NCBI GenBank assembly: GCA_963920705.1
Contig: OY987232.1
Span: forward strand, 3,782,001 to 3,846,000
Source of the DNA: Odiellus spinosus
Lineage: Eukaryota > Arthropoda > Arachnida > Opiliones > Phalangiidae
Length of the DNA stretch: 64,000 nt
Direction of reading: 5' to 3'
A program made the position numbers and the translations under genes. A model generated the notes under the pieces. It ran no database searches and had not been told where the DNA came from. It saw only the letters and a program-made list of their open reading frames with translations. Every line of letters starts with the position of its first letter. Within the stretch, counting starts at the first letter, position 1. This document shows positions 1-14,920 of this stretch, one piece after another.

Positions 1-382
1 ATTCAAAAAAACATCTAATATCAAAAAGCGTATTTTTAAAATCTGAAATTTGACTATTTTGATATTGTATGATTTCTTGAATTGGCCATATTATTCTTGT
101 TTTTCAACGATTTTTGAAAAATCTAATTATTTAGACTGTCCAATAATTGCTCTTTCGAATGACATTGGTTTTGTCTAAATTGCCAAAATGTAACAAATAT
201 CAAATGGGTTAAAATTAAGCAAAAACGCTTAAAAATCTAAGATTATTGGATTCAAATGGACACAAAACATTTGATTTTTAAACGATTTAGACAAAATCAA
301 CACCTATCGAAAGAGCAAGTATTGATCAATCTAAAAAACAAGAGTTTTTCAAAATCCGTTGAAAACATGGAAAATATGGCAA

Positions 383-765
383 ATTCAAAAAAACATCTAA
401 TATCAAAAAGCGTATTTTTAAAAATCTGAAATTTGACTATTTTGATATTGTATGATTTCTTGAATTGGCCATATTATTCTTGTTTTTCAACGGATTTTTG
501 AAAACTCTTATTATTTAGACTGTCCAATAATTGCTCTTTCGAATGACATTGGTTTTGTCTAAATTGCCAAAACGTAACAAATATAAAATGGGTTGAAATT
601 AAACAAAAACGCTTAAAAATCAAAGATTATTGGATTCAAATGGACACAAAACATTTGATTTTTAAGCGATTTAGACAAAATCAACACCTATCGAAAGAGC
701 AATTATTGATCAATCTAAAAAAAGAGTTTTGGAAAATCCGTTGAAAAACATGGAAAATATGGCCA
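383..765. repeat. Representative satellite monomer: inverted dimer
   Basis: Within one monomer the first part, read on the minus strand, matches the second part read on the plus strand. Shared blocks include GATTTTTAAGCG, ATTTAGACAAAA, CGAAAGAGCAA, AAATCCGTTGAAAAACA and a degenerate ATATGGC(C/A)AATTCAA. Near 612-675 CGCTTAAAAATCAAA is followed, after about 30 nt, by its exact reverse complement TTTGATTTTTAAGCG. The other turn lies at the monomer junction, where ATATCAAAA faces TTTTGATAT. The first arm carries about 46 bp (the CCAAAACGTAACAAATA...AAATTAAGC part) that the second lacks. The arms run about 165 bp of shared sequence. By eye roughly four in five bases agree; this was not computed. 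Confidence 0.9.
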
Positions 766-3700
766 ATACAAAAAAACATCTAATATCAAAAAGCGTATTT
801 TTAAAATCTGAAATTTGACTATTTTGATATTGTGTGATTTCTTGAAATGGCCATATTTTTCTTGTTTTTCAACGGATTTTTGAAAACTCTACCTATTTAG
901 ACTGTCAAATAATTGCTCTTTCGAATGACATTGGTTTTGTCTAAATTGCCAAAAGGTAACAAATACAAAATGGGTTGAAATTAAGGAAACACGCTTAAAA
1001 ATCAAAGATTATTGGATTCAAATGGACACAAAACATTTGATTTTTTAGCGATTTAAACAAATTCAACACCTATCGAAAGAGCAAGAATTGATCAATCTAA
1101 ATAACAAGAGTTTTTCAAAATCCGTTGAAAACATGGAAAATATGGCAAATTCAAAAAAACATCTAATATCAAAAAGCGTATTTTTAAAATCTGAAATTTG
1201 ACTATTTTGATATTGTATGATTTCTTGAATTGGCCATATTATTCTTGTTTTTCAACGGATTTTTGAAAACTCTATTTAGACTGTCCAATAATTGCTCTTT
1301 CGAATGACATTGGTTTTGTCTAAATTGCCAAAATGTAACAAATACAAAATGGGTTGAAATTAAGGTAACAAGCTTAAAAATCAAAGATTTTTGGATTCAA
1401 ATGGACACAAAACATTTATTTTTTAAGCGATTTAGACAAATTCAACACCTATCGAAAGAGCAAGTATTGATCAATCTAAATAACAAGAGTTTTAGAAAAT
1501 CCGTTGAAAAAATGGAAAATATGGCAAATTCCAAAAAAACATCTTATCAAAAAGCGTATTTTTAAAATCTGAAATTTGACTATTTTGATATTGTATGATT
1601 TCTTGAATTGTCCATTTTATTCTTGTTTTTCAACGGATTTTTGAAAACTCTTATTATTTAGATTGTCCAATAATTGCTCTTTCGAATGACATTGGTTTTG
1701 TCTAAATTGCCAAAACATAACAAATATCAAATGGGTTAATATTAAGCAAAAACGCTTAAAAATCAAAGATTATTTGATTCAAATGGACACAAAACATTTG
1801 ATTTTTAAACGATTTAGACAAGATCAACACCTATCGAAAGAGCAAGTATTGATCAATCTAAAAAAAAGAGTTTTGGAAAATCCGTTGAAAAACATGGAAA
1901 ATATGGCCAATGCAAAAAACATCTAATATCAAAAAGCGTATTTTTAAAATCTGAAATTTGACTATTTTGATAGTGTGAGATTTCTTGAAATGGCCATATT
2001 TTTCTTGTTTTTCAACGGATTTTTGAAAACTCAACCTATTTAGACTTAGCAATAATTGCTCTTTCGAGTGACATTGGTTTTGTCTAAATTGCCAAAACAT
2101 AACAAATATAAAATGGGTTAAAATAAGCAAAAACGCTTAAAAATCAAAGATTATTGGGTTCAAATGGACACAAAACATTTAATTTTTAAGCGATTTAGAC
2201 AAAATCAACACAAATCGAACGAGCAAATATTGATCAATATAAAAACAAGAGTTTTGGAAAATCCGTTGAAAAACATGGAAATATGGCCAATACAAAAAAA
2301 CATTGAATATCAAAAAGCGTTTTTTTAAAATCTGAAATTTGACTATTTTGATATTGTATGATTTCTTGAATTGGCCATATTATTCTTGTTTTTCAACGGA
2401 TTTTTGAAAACTCTTATTATTTAGACTGTCCAATAATTGCTCTTTCGAATGACATTGGTTTTGTCTAAATTGCCAAAATGTAACAAATACAAAATGGGTT
2501 GAAATTAAGCATACACGCTTAAAAATCAAAGATTATTGGATTCAAATGGACACAAAACCTTTGATTTTTAGGCGATTTAGACAAAATCAACACCTATCGA
2601 AAGAGCAAGTATTGATCAATCTAAAAAACAAGAGATTTGGAAAATCCGTTGAAAACATGGAAAATATGGCAAATTCAAAAAAACATCTAATTTCAAAAAG
2701 CGTATTTTTAAAATCTGAAATTTGACTATTTTGATATTGTATGATTTCTTGAATTGGCCATATTATTCTTGTTTTTCAACGGATTTTTCAAAACTCTTAT
2801 TATTTAGACTGTCCAATAATTGCTCTTTCGAATGACATTGGTTTTGTCTAAATTGCCAAAACGTAACAAATATAAAATGGGTTGAAATTAAGCAAAAACG
2901 CTTAAAAATCAAAGATTATTGGATTCAAAAGGACACAAAACAATTGATTTTTAAGCGATTTAGACAAAATCAACACTTATCGAAAGAGCAAATATTGATC
3001 AATCTAAAAAAAGAGTTTTGGAAAATCCGTTGAAAAACATGGAAAATATGGCCAATACAAAAAACATCTTATATCAAAAAGCGTATTTTTAAAATCTGAA
3101 ATTTGACTATTTTGATATTGTATGATTTCTTGAATTGGCCATATTATTCTTGTTTTTCAACGGATTTTTCAAAACTCTTATTATTTAGACTGTCCAATAA
3201 TTGCTCTTTCGAATGACATTGGTTTTGTCTAAATTGCCAAAACGTAACAAATATAAAATGGGTTGAAATTAAGCAAAAACGCTTAAAAATCAAAGATTAT
3301 TGGATTCAAAATGACACAAAACATTTGATTTTTAAGCGATTTAGACAAAATCAACACTTATCGAAAGAGCAAATATTGATCAATCTAAAAAAAGAGTTTT
3401 GGAAAATCCGTTGAAAAACATGGAAAATATGGCCAATACAAAAAAACATCTAATATCAAAAAGCGTATTTTTAAAATCTGAAATTTGACTATTTTGATAT
3501 TGTATGATTTCTTGAATTGGCCATATTATTCTTGTTTTTTAACGGATTTTTGAAAACTCTATTTAGACTGTCCAATAATTGCTCTTTCGAATGTCATTGG
3601 TTTTGTCTAAATTGCCAAAATGTAACAAATACAAAATGGGTTGAAATTAAGGAAACACGCTTAAAAATCAAAGATTATTGGATTCAAATGGACACAAAAC

Positions 3701-6599
3701 ATTTGATTTTTTAGCGATTTAGACAAATTCAACACCTATCGAAAGAGCAAGTATTGATCAATCTAAATAACAAGAGTTTTAGAAAATCCGTTGAAAAAAT
3801 GGAAAATATGGCAAATTCAAAAAACATCTAATATCAAAAAGCGTATTTTTAAAATCTGAAATTTGACTTTTTTGATATTGTATGATTTCTTGAATTGGCC
3901 ATATTATTCTTGTTTTTCAACGGATTTTTGAGAACTCTTATTATTTAGACTGCCCAATAATTGCTCTTTCGAATGACATTGGTTTTGTCTAAAGTGCCAA
4001 AACGTAACAAATATAAAATGGGTTGAAATTAAGCAAAAACGCTTAAAAATCAAAGATTATTGGATTCAAATTGACACAAAACATTTGATTTTTAAGCGTT
4101 TTAGACAAAATCAACACCTATCGAAAGACAAAATATTGATCAATCTAAAAAAAAGATTTTTTTGTAAAATCCGTTGAAAAACATGGAAAATATGGCAAAT
4201 TCAAAAAAACGTCTAATATCAAAAAGCCTATTTTTAAAATCTGAAAATTGACTTTTTTGATATTGTATGATTTCTTGAATTGGCCATATTATTCTTGTTT
4301 TTCAACGGATTTTTGAAAACTCTTATTATTTAGATTGTCAAATAATTGCTCTTTCGAATGACATTGGTTTTGTCTAAATTGCCAAAACATAAGAAATATC
4401 ACATGGGTTAAAAATAAGCAAAAACGCTTAAAAATCTAAGATTATTGGATTCAAATGGACACAAAACATTTGATTTTTAAGCGATTTAGACAAAATCAAC
4501 ATCTATCGAAAGAGCAAGTATTGATCAATCTAAAAAACAAGAGATTTGGAAAATCCGTTGAAAACATGGAAAATATGGCAAATTCAAAAAACATCTAATA
4601 TCAAAAAGCGTATTTTTAAAATCTGAAATTTGACTATTTTGATATTGTATGATTTCTTGAATTGGCCATATTATTCTTGTTTTTCAACGGATTTTTGAAA
4701 ACTCTTATTATTTAGACTGTCCAATAATTGCTCTTTCGAATGACATTGGTTTTGTCTAAATTGCCAAAACGTAACAAATATAAAATGGGTTGAAATTAAA
4801 CAAAAACACTTAAAAATCAAAGATTATTGGATTCAAATGGACACAAAACATTTGATTTTTAAGCGATTTAGACAAAATTAACACCTATCGAAAGAGCAAT
4901 TATTGATCAATCTAAAAAACAAGAGTTTTGGAAAATCCGTTGAAAAACATGGAAAATATGGCAAATTCAAAAAAACATCTAATATCAAAAAGCGTATTTT
5001 TAAAATTTGAAATTTAACTATTTTGATATTGTATGATTTCTTGAATTGGAAATATTATTCTTGTTTTTCAACGGATTTTTGAAATCTCTTATTATTTAGA
5101 CTGTCAAATAATTGCTCTTTCAAATGACATTGATTTTGTCTAAATTGCCAAAACGTAACAAATATAAAATGGGTTGAAATTAAACAAAAACACTTAAAAA
5201 TCAAAGATTATTGGATTCAAATGGACACAAAACATTTGATTTTTAAGCGATTTAGACAAAATCAACACCTATCGAAAGAGCAATTATTGATCAATCTAAA
5301 AAACAAGAGTTTTGGAAAATCCGTTGAAAAACATGGAAAATATGGCAAATTCAAAAAAACATCTTATCAAAAAGCGTATTTTTAAATCAGAAATTTGACT
5401 ATTTTGATATTGTATGATTTCTTGAATTGTCCATATTATTCTTGTTTTTCAACGGATTTTTGAAAACTCTTATTATTTAGATTGTCCAATAATTGCTCTT
5501 TCGAATGACATTGGTTTTGTCTAAATTGCCAAAACATAGCAAATATCAAATGGGTTAAAATTAAGCAAAAACGCTTAAAAACCAAAGATTATTGGATACA
5601 AATGGACACAAAACATTTGATTTTTAAACGATTTAGACAAAATCAACACCTTTCGAAAGAGCAAGTATTGATAAATCTAAATAACAAGAGTTTTTCAAAA
5701 TCCGTTGAAAACATGGAAAATATGGCAAATTCAAAAAAAACATCTAATATCAAAAAGCGTATTTTTAAAATCTGAAATTTGACTATTTTGATATTGTATG
5801 ATTTCTTGAATTGGCCATATTATTCTTGTTTTCAACGGATTTTTGAAAACTCTTATTATTTAGACTGTCCAATAATTGCTCTTTCGAATGACATTGGTTT
5901 TGTCTAAATTGCCAAAACGTAACAAATACAAAATGGGTTGAAATTAAGCAAACACGCTAAAAAATCAAAGATTATTCGATTCAAATGGACACAAAACATT
6001 TGATTTTTTAGCGATTTAGACAAAATCAACACCTATCGAAAGAGCAAGTATTGATCAATCTAAAAAACAAGAGTTTTGGAAAATGCGTTGAAAACATGGA
6101 AAATATGGCAAATTCAAAAAAACATCTAATATCAAAAAGCGTATTTTTAAAATCTGAAATTTGACTATTTTGATATTGTATGATTTCTTGAATTGGCCAT
6201 ATTATTCTTGTTTTTCAACGGATTTTTGAAAACTCTTATTATTTAGATTGTCCAATAATTGCTTTTTCGAATGACATTGGTTTTGTCTAAATTGCCAAAA
6301 CATAGCAAATATCAAATGGGTTAAAATTAAGCAAAAACGCTTAAAAACCAAAGATTATTGGATACAAATGGACACAAAACATTTGATTTTTAAACGATTT
6401 AGACAAAATCAACACCTATCGAAAGAGCAAGTATTGATAAATCTAAATAACAAGAGTTTTTCAAAATCCGTTGAAAACATGGAAAATATGGCAAATTCAA
6501 AAAAACATCTAATATCAAAAAGCGTATTTTTAAAATCTGAAATTTGACTATTTTGATATTGTGAGATTTCTTGAAATGGCCATATTATTCTTGTTTTTC

Positions 6600-9500
6600 A
6601 ACGGATTTTTGAAAACTCTTATTATTTAGATTGTCCAATAATTGCTCTTTCGAATGACATTGGTTTTGTCTAAATTGCCAAAACATAACAAATATCAAAT
6701 GGGTTAATATTAAGCAAAAACGCTTAAAAATCAAAGATTATTGGATTCAAATGGACACAAAACATTTGATTTTTAAACGATTTAGACATGATCAACACCT
6801 ATCGAAAGAGCAATTATTGATCAATCTAAAAAAAAAGAGTTTTGGAAAATCCGTTGAAAAACATGGAAAATATGGCCAATGCAAAAAACATCTAATATCA
6901 AAAAGCGTATTTTTAAAATCTGAAATATGACTATTTTGATATTGTGAGATTTCTTGAAATGGCCATATTATTCTTGTTTTTCAACGGATTTTTGAAAACT
7001 CTACCTATTTAGACTTAGCAATAATTGCTCTTTCGAGTGACATTGGTTTTGTCTAAATTGCCAAAACATAACAAATATAAAATGGGTTAAAATTAAGCAA
7101 AAACGCTTAAAAATCAAAGATTATTGGGTTCAAATGGACACAAAACATTTAATTTTTAAGCGATTTAGACAAAATCAACACAAATCGAAAGAGCAAATAT
7201 TGATCAATATAAAAACAAGAGTTTTGGAAAATCCGTTGAAAAACATGGAAAATATGGCCAATACAAAAAAACATTTAATATGAAAAAGCGTATTTTTAAA
7301 ATCTGAAATTTGACTATTTTGATATTGTATGATTTCTTGAATTGGCCATATTATTCTTGTTTTTCAACGGATTTTTGAAAACTCTTATTATTTAGACTGT
7401 CAAATAATTGCTCTTTCGAATGACATTGGTTTTGTCTAAATTGCCAAAACATAACAAATATAAAATGGGTTAAAATTAAGCAAAAACGCTTAAAAATCAA
7501 AGATTATTGGGTTCAAATGGACACAAAATATTTAATTTTTAAGCGATTTAGACAAAATAAACACAAATCGAAAGAGCAAATAATGATCAATTTAAAAAAC
7601 AAGAGTTTTGAAAAATCCGTTGAAAACATGGAAAATACGGCAAATTCAAAAAACATCTAATATCAAAAAGCGTATTTTTAAAATCTGAAATTTGACTATT
7701 TTGATATTGTATGATTTCTTGAATTGGCCATATTATTCTTGTTTTTCAACGGATTTTTGAAAACTCTTATTATTTAGATTGTCCAATAATTGCTTTTTCG
7801 AATGACATTGGTTTTGTCTAAATTGCCAAAACATAGCAAATATCAAATGGGTTAAAATTAAGCAAAAACGCTTAAAAACAAAAGATTATCGGATACAAAT
7901 GGACACAAAACATTTGATTTTTAAGCGATTTAGACAAAATCAAAACTTATCGAAAGAGCAAGTATTGATCAATCTAAAAAACAAGAGTTTTGGAAAATCC
8001 GTTGAAAAACATGGAAAATATGGCAAATTCAAAAAAACATCTAATATCAAAAAGCGTATTTTTAAAATCTGAAATTTTACTATTTTGATATTGTATGATT
8101 TCTTGAATTGGCCATATTATTCTTGTTTTTCAACGGATTTTTGAAAACTCTTAATATTTAGACTGTCCAATAATTGCTCTTTCGAATGACATTGGTTTTG
8201 TCTAAATTGCCAAAATGTAACAAATACAAAATGGGTTGAAATTAAGGAAACACGCTTAAAAATCAAAGATTATTGGATTCAAATGGACACAAAACATTTG
8301 ATTTTTTAGCGATTTAGACAAAATCAACACCTATCGAAATAGCAAGTATTGATCAATCTAAATACCAAGAGTTTTAGAAAATTCGTTGAAAAAATGGAAA
8401 ATATGGCAAATTCAAAAAAACATCTAATATCAAAAAGCGTATTTTTAAAATCTGAAATTTGACTTTTTTGATATTGTATGATTTCTTGAATTGGCCATAT
8501 TATTCTTGTTTTTCAACGGATTTTTGAGAACTCTTATTATTTAGACTGCCCAATAATTGCTCTTTCGAATGACATTGGTTTTGTCTAAATTGCCAAAACA
8601 TAACAAATATCACATGGGTTAAAATTAAGCAAAAACGCTTAAAAATCAAAGATTATTGGATTCAAATGGACACAAAACATTTAATTTTTAAGCGTTTTAG
8701 ACAAAATCAACACCTATCGAAAGAGCAAGTATTGATCAATCTAAAAAACAAGAGATTTGGAAAATCCGTTGAAAACATGGAAAATATGGCAAATTCCAAA
8801 AAAACATCTTATCAAAAAGCGTATTTTTAAAATCTGAAATTTGACTATTTTGATATTGTATGATTTCTTGAATTGTCCATATTATTCTTGTTTTTCAACG
8901 GATTTTTGAAAACTCTTATTATTTAGATTGTCCAATAATTGCTCTTTCGAATGACATTGGTTTTGTCTAAATTGCCAAAACATAACAAATATCAAATGGG
9001 TTAATATTAAGCAAAAACGCTTAAAAATCAAAGATTATTGGATTCAAATGGACACAAAACATTTGATTTTTAAACGATTTAGACAAGATCAACACCTATC
9101 GAAAGAGCAATTATTGATCAATCTAAAAAAAAAAGAGTTTTGGAAAATCCGTTGAAAAACATGGAAAATATGGCCAATGCAAAAAACATCTAATATCAAA
9201 AAGCGTATTTTTAAAATCTGAAATATGACTATTTTGATATTGTGAGATTTCTTGAAATGGCCATATTATTCTTGTTTTTCAACGGATTATTGAAAACTCT
9301 ACCTATTTAGACTTAGCAATAATTGCTCTTTCGAGTGACATTGGTTTTGTCTAAATTGCCAAAACATAACAAATATAAAATGGGTTAAAATTAAGCAAAA
9401 ACGCTTAAAAATCAAAGATTATTGGGTTCAAATGGACACAAAACATTTAATTTTTAAGCGATTTAGACAAAATCAACACAAATCGAAAGAGCAAATATTG

Positions 9501-12500
9501 ATCAATATAAAAACAAGAGTTTTGGAAAATCCGTTGAAAAACATGGAAAATATGGCCAATACAAAAAAACATTTAATATGAAAAAGCGTATTTTTAAAAT
9601 CTGAAATTTGACTATTTTGATATTGTATGATTTCTTGAATTGGCCATATTATTCTTGTTTTTCAACGGATTTTTGAAAACTCTTATTATTTAGACTGTCA
9701 AATAATTGCTCTTTCGAATGACATTGGTTTTGTCTAAATTGCCAAAACATAACAAATATAAAATGGGTTAAAATTAAGCAAAAACGCTTAAAAATCAAAG
9801 ATTATTGGGTTCAAATGGACACAAAATATTTAATTTTTAAGCGATTTAGACAAAATAAACACAAATCGAAAGAGCAAATAATGATCAATTTAAAAAACAA
9901 GAGTTTTGAAAAATCCGTTGAAAACATGGAAAATACGGCAAATTCAAAAAACATCTAATATCAAAAAGCGTATTTTTAAAATCTGAAATTTGACTATTTT
10001 GATATTGTATGATTTCTTGAATTGGCCATATTATTCTTGTTTTTCAACGGATTTTTGAAAACTCTTATTATTTAGATTGTCCAATAATTGCTTTTTCGAA
10101 TGACATTGGTTTTGTCTAAATTGCCAAAACATAGCAAATATCAAATGGGTTAAAATTAAGCAAAAACGCTTAAAAACAAAAGATTATCGGATACAAATGG
10201 ACACAAAACATTTGATTTTTAAGCGATTTAGACAAAATCAAAACTTATCGAAAGAGCAAGTATTGATCAATCTAAAAAACAAGAGTTTTGGAAAATCCGT
10301 TGAAAAACATGGAAAATATGGCAAATTCAAAAAAACATCTAATATCAAAAAGCGTATTTTTAAAATCTGAAATTTTACTATTTTGATATTGTATGATTTC
10401 TTGAATTGGCCATATTATTCTTGTTTTTCAACGGATTTTTGAAAACTCTTAATATTTAGACTGTCCAATAATTGCTCTTTCGAATGACATTGGTTTTGTC
10501 TAAATTGCCAAAATGTAACAAATACAAAATGGGTTGAAATTAAGGAAACACGCTTAAAAATCAAAGATTATTGGATTCAAATGGACACAAAACATTTGAT
10601 TTTTTAGCGATTTAGACAAATTCAACACCTATCGAAAGAGCAAGTATTGATCAATCTAAATAACAAGAGTTTTAGAAAATCCGTTGAAAAAATGGAAAAT
10701 ATGGCAAATTCAAAAAAACATCTAATATCAAAAAGCGTATTTTTAAAATCTGAAATTTGACTTTTTTGATATTGTATGATTTCTTGAATTGGCCATATTA
10801 TTCTTGTTTTTCAACGGATTTTTGAGAACTCTTATTATTTAGACTGCCCAATAATTGCTCTTTCGAATGACATTGGTTTTGTCTAAAGTGCCAAAACGTA
10901 ACAAATATAAAATGGGTTGAAATTAAGCAAAAACGCTTAAAAATCAAAGATTATTGGATTCAAATTAACACAAAACATTTGATTTTTAAGCGTTTTAGAC
11001 AAAATCAACACCTATCGAAAGACAAAATATTGATCAATCTAAAAAAAAGATTTTTTTGTAAAATCCGTTGAAAAACATGGAAAATATGGCCAATTCAAAA
11101 AAAACATCTAATATTAAAAAGCGTATTTTTAAAATCTGAAATTTGACTATTTTGATATTGTTTGATTTCTTTAATTGGCCATATTATTCTTGTTTTTCAA
11201 CGGATTTTTGAAAACTCTTATTATTTAGATTGTCCAATAATTGCTCTTTCGAATGACATTGGTTTTGTCTAAATTGCCAAAACATAACAAATATAAATGG
11301 GTTAAAATTAAGCAAAAACGCTTAAAAACCAAAGATTATTGGATTCAAATGGACACAAAACATTTGATTTTTTAGCGGTTTAGACAAATTCAACACCTAT
11401 CGAAAGAGCAAGTATTGATCAATCTAAAAAACAAGAGTTTTGAAAATCCGTTGAAAAAATGGAAAATATGGCAAATTCAAAAAAACGTCTAATATCAAAA
11501 AGCCTATTTTTAAAATCTGAAAATTGACTTTTTTGATATTGTATGATTTCTTGAATTGGCCATATTATTCTTGTTTTTCAACGGATTTTTGAAAACTCTT
11601 ATTATTTAGATTGTCAAATAATTGCTCTTTCGAATGACATTGGTTTTGTCTAAATTGCCAAAACATAAGAAATATCACATGGGTTAAAAATAAGCAAAAA
11701 CGCTTAAAAATCTAAGATTATTGGATTCAAATGGACACAAAACATTTGATTTTTAAGCGATTTAGACAAAATCAACATCTATCGAAAGAGCAAGTATTGA
11801 TCAATCTAAAAAACAAGAGATTTGGAAAATCCGTTGAAAACATGGAAAATATGGCAAATTAAAAAAACATCTAATATCAAAAAGCGTATTTTTAAAATCT
11901 GAAATTTGACTATTTTGATATTGTATGATTTCTTGAATTGGCCATATTATTCTTGTTTTCAACGGATTTTTGAAAACTCTTATTATTTAGACTGTCCAAT
12001 AATTGCTCTTTCGAATGACATTGGTTTTGTCTAAATTGCCAAAACGTAACAAATACAAAATGGGTTGAAATTAAGCAAACACGCTTAAAAATCAAAGATT
12101 ATTCGATTCAAATGGACACAAAACATTTGATTTTTTAGCGATTTAGACAAAATCAACACCTATCGAAAGAGCAAGTATTGATCAATCTAAAAAACAAGAG
12201 TTTTGGAAAATGCGTTGAAAACATGGAAAATATGGCAAATTCAAAAAAACATCTAATATCAAAAAGCGTATTTTTAAAATCTGAAATTTGACTATTTTGA
12301 TATTGTATGATTTCTTGAATTGTCCATATTATTCTTGTTTTTCAACGGATTTTTGAAAACTCTTATTATTTAGATTGTCCAATAATTGCTCTTTCGAATG
12401 ACATTGGTTTTGTCTAAATTGCCAAAACATAACAAATATCAAATGGGTTAATATTAAGCAAAAACGCTTAAAAATCAAAGATTATTGGATTCAAATGGAC

Positions 12501-14530
12501 ACAAAACATTTGATTTTTAAACGATTTAGACAAGATCAACACCTATCGAAAGAGCAATTATTGATCAATCTAAAAAAAAAAGAGTTTTGGAAAATCCGTT
12601 GAAAAACATGGAAAATATGGCCAATGCAAAAAACATCTAATATCAAAAAGCGTATTTTTAAAATCTGAAATATGACTATTTTGATATTGTGAGATTTCTT
12701 GAAATGGCCATATTATTCTTGTTTTTCAACGGATTTTTGAAAACTCTACCTATTTAGACTTAGCAATAATTGCTCTTTCGAGTGACATTGGTTTTGTCTA
12801 AATTGCCAAAACATAACAAATATAAAATGGGTTAAAATTAAGCAAAAACGCTTAAAAATCAAAGATTATTGGGTTCAAATGGACACAAAACATTTAATTT
12901 TTAAGCGATTTAGACAAAATCAACACAAATCGAAAGAGCAAATATTGATCAATATAAAAACAAGAGTTTTGGAAAATCCGTTGAAAAACATGGAAAATAT
13001 GGCCAATACAAAAAAACATTTAATATGAAAAAGCGTATTTTTAAAATCTGAAATTTGACTATTTTGATATTGTATGATTTCTTGAATTGGCCATATTATT
13101 CTTGTTTTTCAACGGATTTTTGAAAACTCTTATTATTTAGACTGTCAAATAATTGCTCTTTCGAATGACATTGGTTTTGTCTAAATTGCCAAAACATAAC
13201 AAATATAAAATGGGTTAAAATTAAGCAAAAACGCTTAAAAATCAAAGATTATTGGGTTCAAATGGACACAAAATATTTAATTTTTAAGCGATTTAGACAA
13301 AATAAACACAAATCGAAAGAGCAAATAATGATCAATTTAAAAAACAAGAGTTTTGAAAAATCCGTTGAAAACATGGAAAATACGGCAAATTCAAAAAACA
13401 TCTAATATCAAAAAGCGTATTTTTAAAATCTGAAATTTGACTATTTTGATATTGTATGATTTCTTGAATTGGCCATATTATTCTTGTTTTTCAACGGATT
13501 TTTGAAAACTCTTATTATTTAGATTGTCCAATAATTGCTTTTTCGAATGACATTGGTTTTGTCTAAATTGCCAAAACATAGCAAATATCAAATGGGTTAA
13601 AATTAAGCAAAAACGCTTAAAAACAAAAGATTATCGGATACAAATGGACACAAAACATTTGATTTTTAAGCGATTTAGACAAAATCAAAACTTATCGAAA
13701 GAGCAAGTATTGATCAATCTAAAAAACAAGAGTTTTGGAAAATCCGTTGAAAAACATGGAAAATATGGCAAATTCAAAAAAACATCTAATATCAAAAAGC
13801 GTATTTTTAAAATCTGAAATTTTACTATTTTGATATTGTATGATTTCTTGAATTGGCCATATTATTCTTGTTTTTCAACGGATTTTTGAAAACTCTTAAT
13901 ATTTAGACTGTCCAATAATTGCTCTTTCGAATGACATTGGTTTTGTCTAAATTGCCAAAATGTAACAAATACAAAATGGGTTGAAATTAAGGAAACACGC
14001 TTAAAAATCAAAGATTATTGGATTCAAATGGACACAAAACATTTGATTTTTTAGCGATTTAGACAAAATCAACACCTATCGAAATAGCAAGTATTGATCA
14101 ATCTAAATACCAAGAGTTTTAGAAAATTCGTTGAAAAAATGGAAAATATGGCAAATTCAAAAAAACATCTAATATCAAAAAGCGTATTTTTAAAATCTGA
14201 AATTTGACTTTTTTGATATTGTATGATTTCTTGAATTGGCCATATTATTCTTGTTTTTCAACGGATTTTTGAGAACTCTTATTATTTAGACTGCCCAATA
14301 ATTGCTCTTTCGAATGACATTGGTTTTGTCTAAATTGCCAAAACATAACAAATATCACATGGGTTAAAATTAAGCAAAAACGCTTAAAAATCAAAGATTA
14401 TTGGATTCAAATGGACACAAAACATTTAATTTTTAAGCGTTTTAGACAAAATCAACACCTATCGAAAGAGCAAGTATTGATCAATCTAAAAAACAAGAGA
14501 TTTGGAAAATCCGTTGAAAACATGGAAAAT
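6600..14530. repeat. Higher-order satellite blocks sharing private variants
   Basis: A block carrying unusual marks (CCAATGCAAAAAACATC at about 6877, ACTTAGCAATAATTG, GAAAATACGG at 7631, ATAGCAAATATC, GATTATCGGATAC) is repeated at offsets 2298 bp (six monomers; marks at 9179 and 9929) and then 3447 bp (nine monomers; marks at 12626 and 13376). The first and third copies stay alike to about 8790 and 14530. The second departs near 10616 and then follows the variant order seen at about 3720-4600. This mosaic fits unequal exchange or segmental amplification inside the array. Confidence 0.8.
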
Positions 14531-14920
14531 ATGGCAAATTCAAAAAAACATCTAATATCAAAAAGCGTATTTTTAAAATCTGAATTTGACTATTTTGATA
14601 TTGTATGATTTCTTGAATTGGCCATATTATTCTTGTTTTTCAACGGATTTTTGAAAACTCTTATTATTTAGACTGTCCAATAATTGCTCTTTCGAATGAC
14701 ATTGGTTTTGTCTAAATTGCCAAAACGTAACAAATATAAAATGGGTTGAAATTAAGCAAAAACGGTTAAAAACCAAAGATTATTGGATACAAATGGACAC
14801 AAAACATTTGATTTTTAAGCGAGTTAGACAAAGTCAACACCCATCGAAAGAGCGAGTATTGATCAATCTAAAAAACAAGAGTTTTGGAAAATCCGTTGAA
14901 AAACATGGAAAATATGGCAA

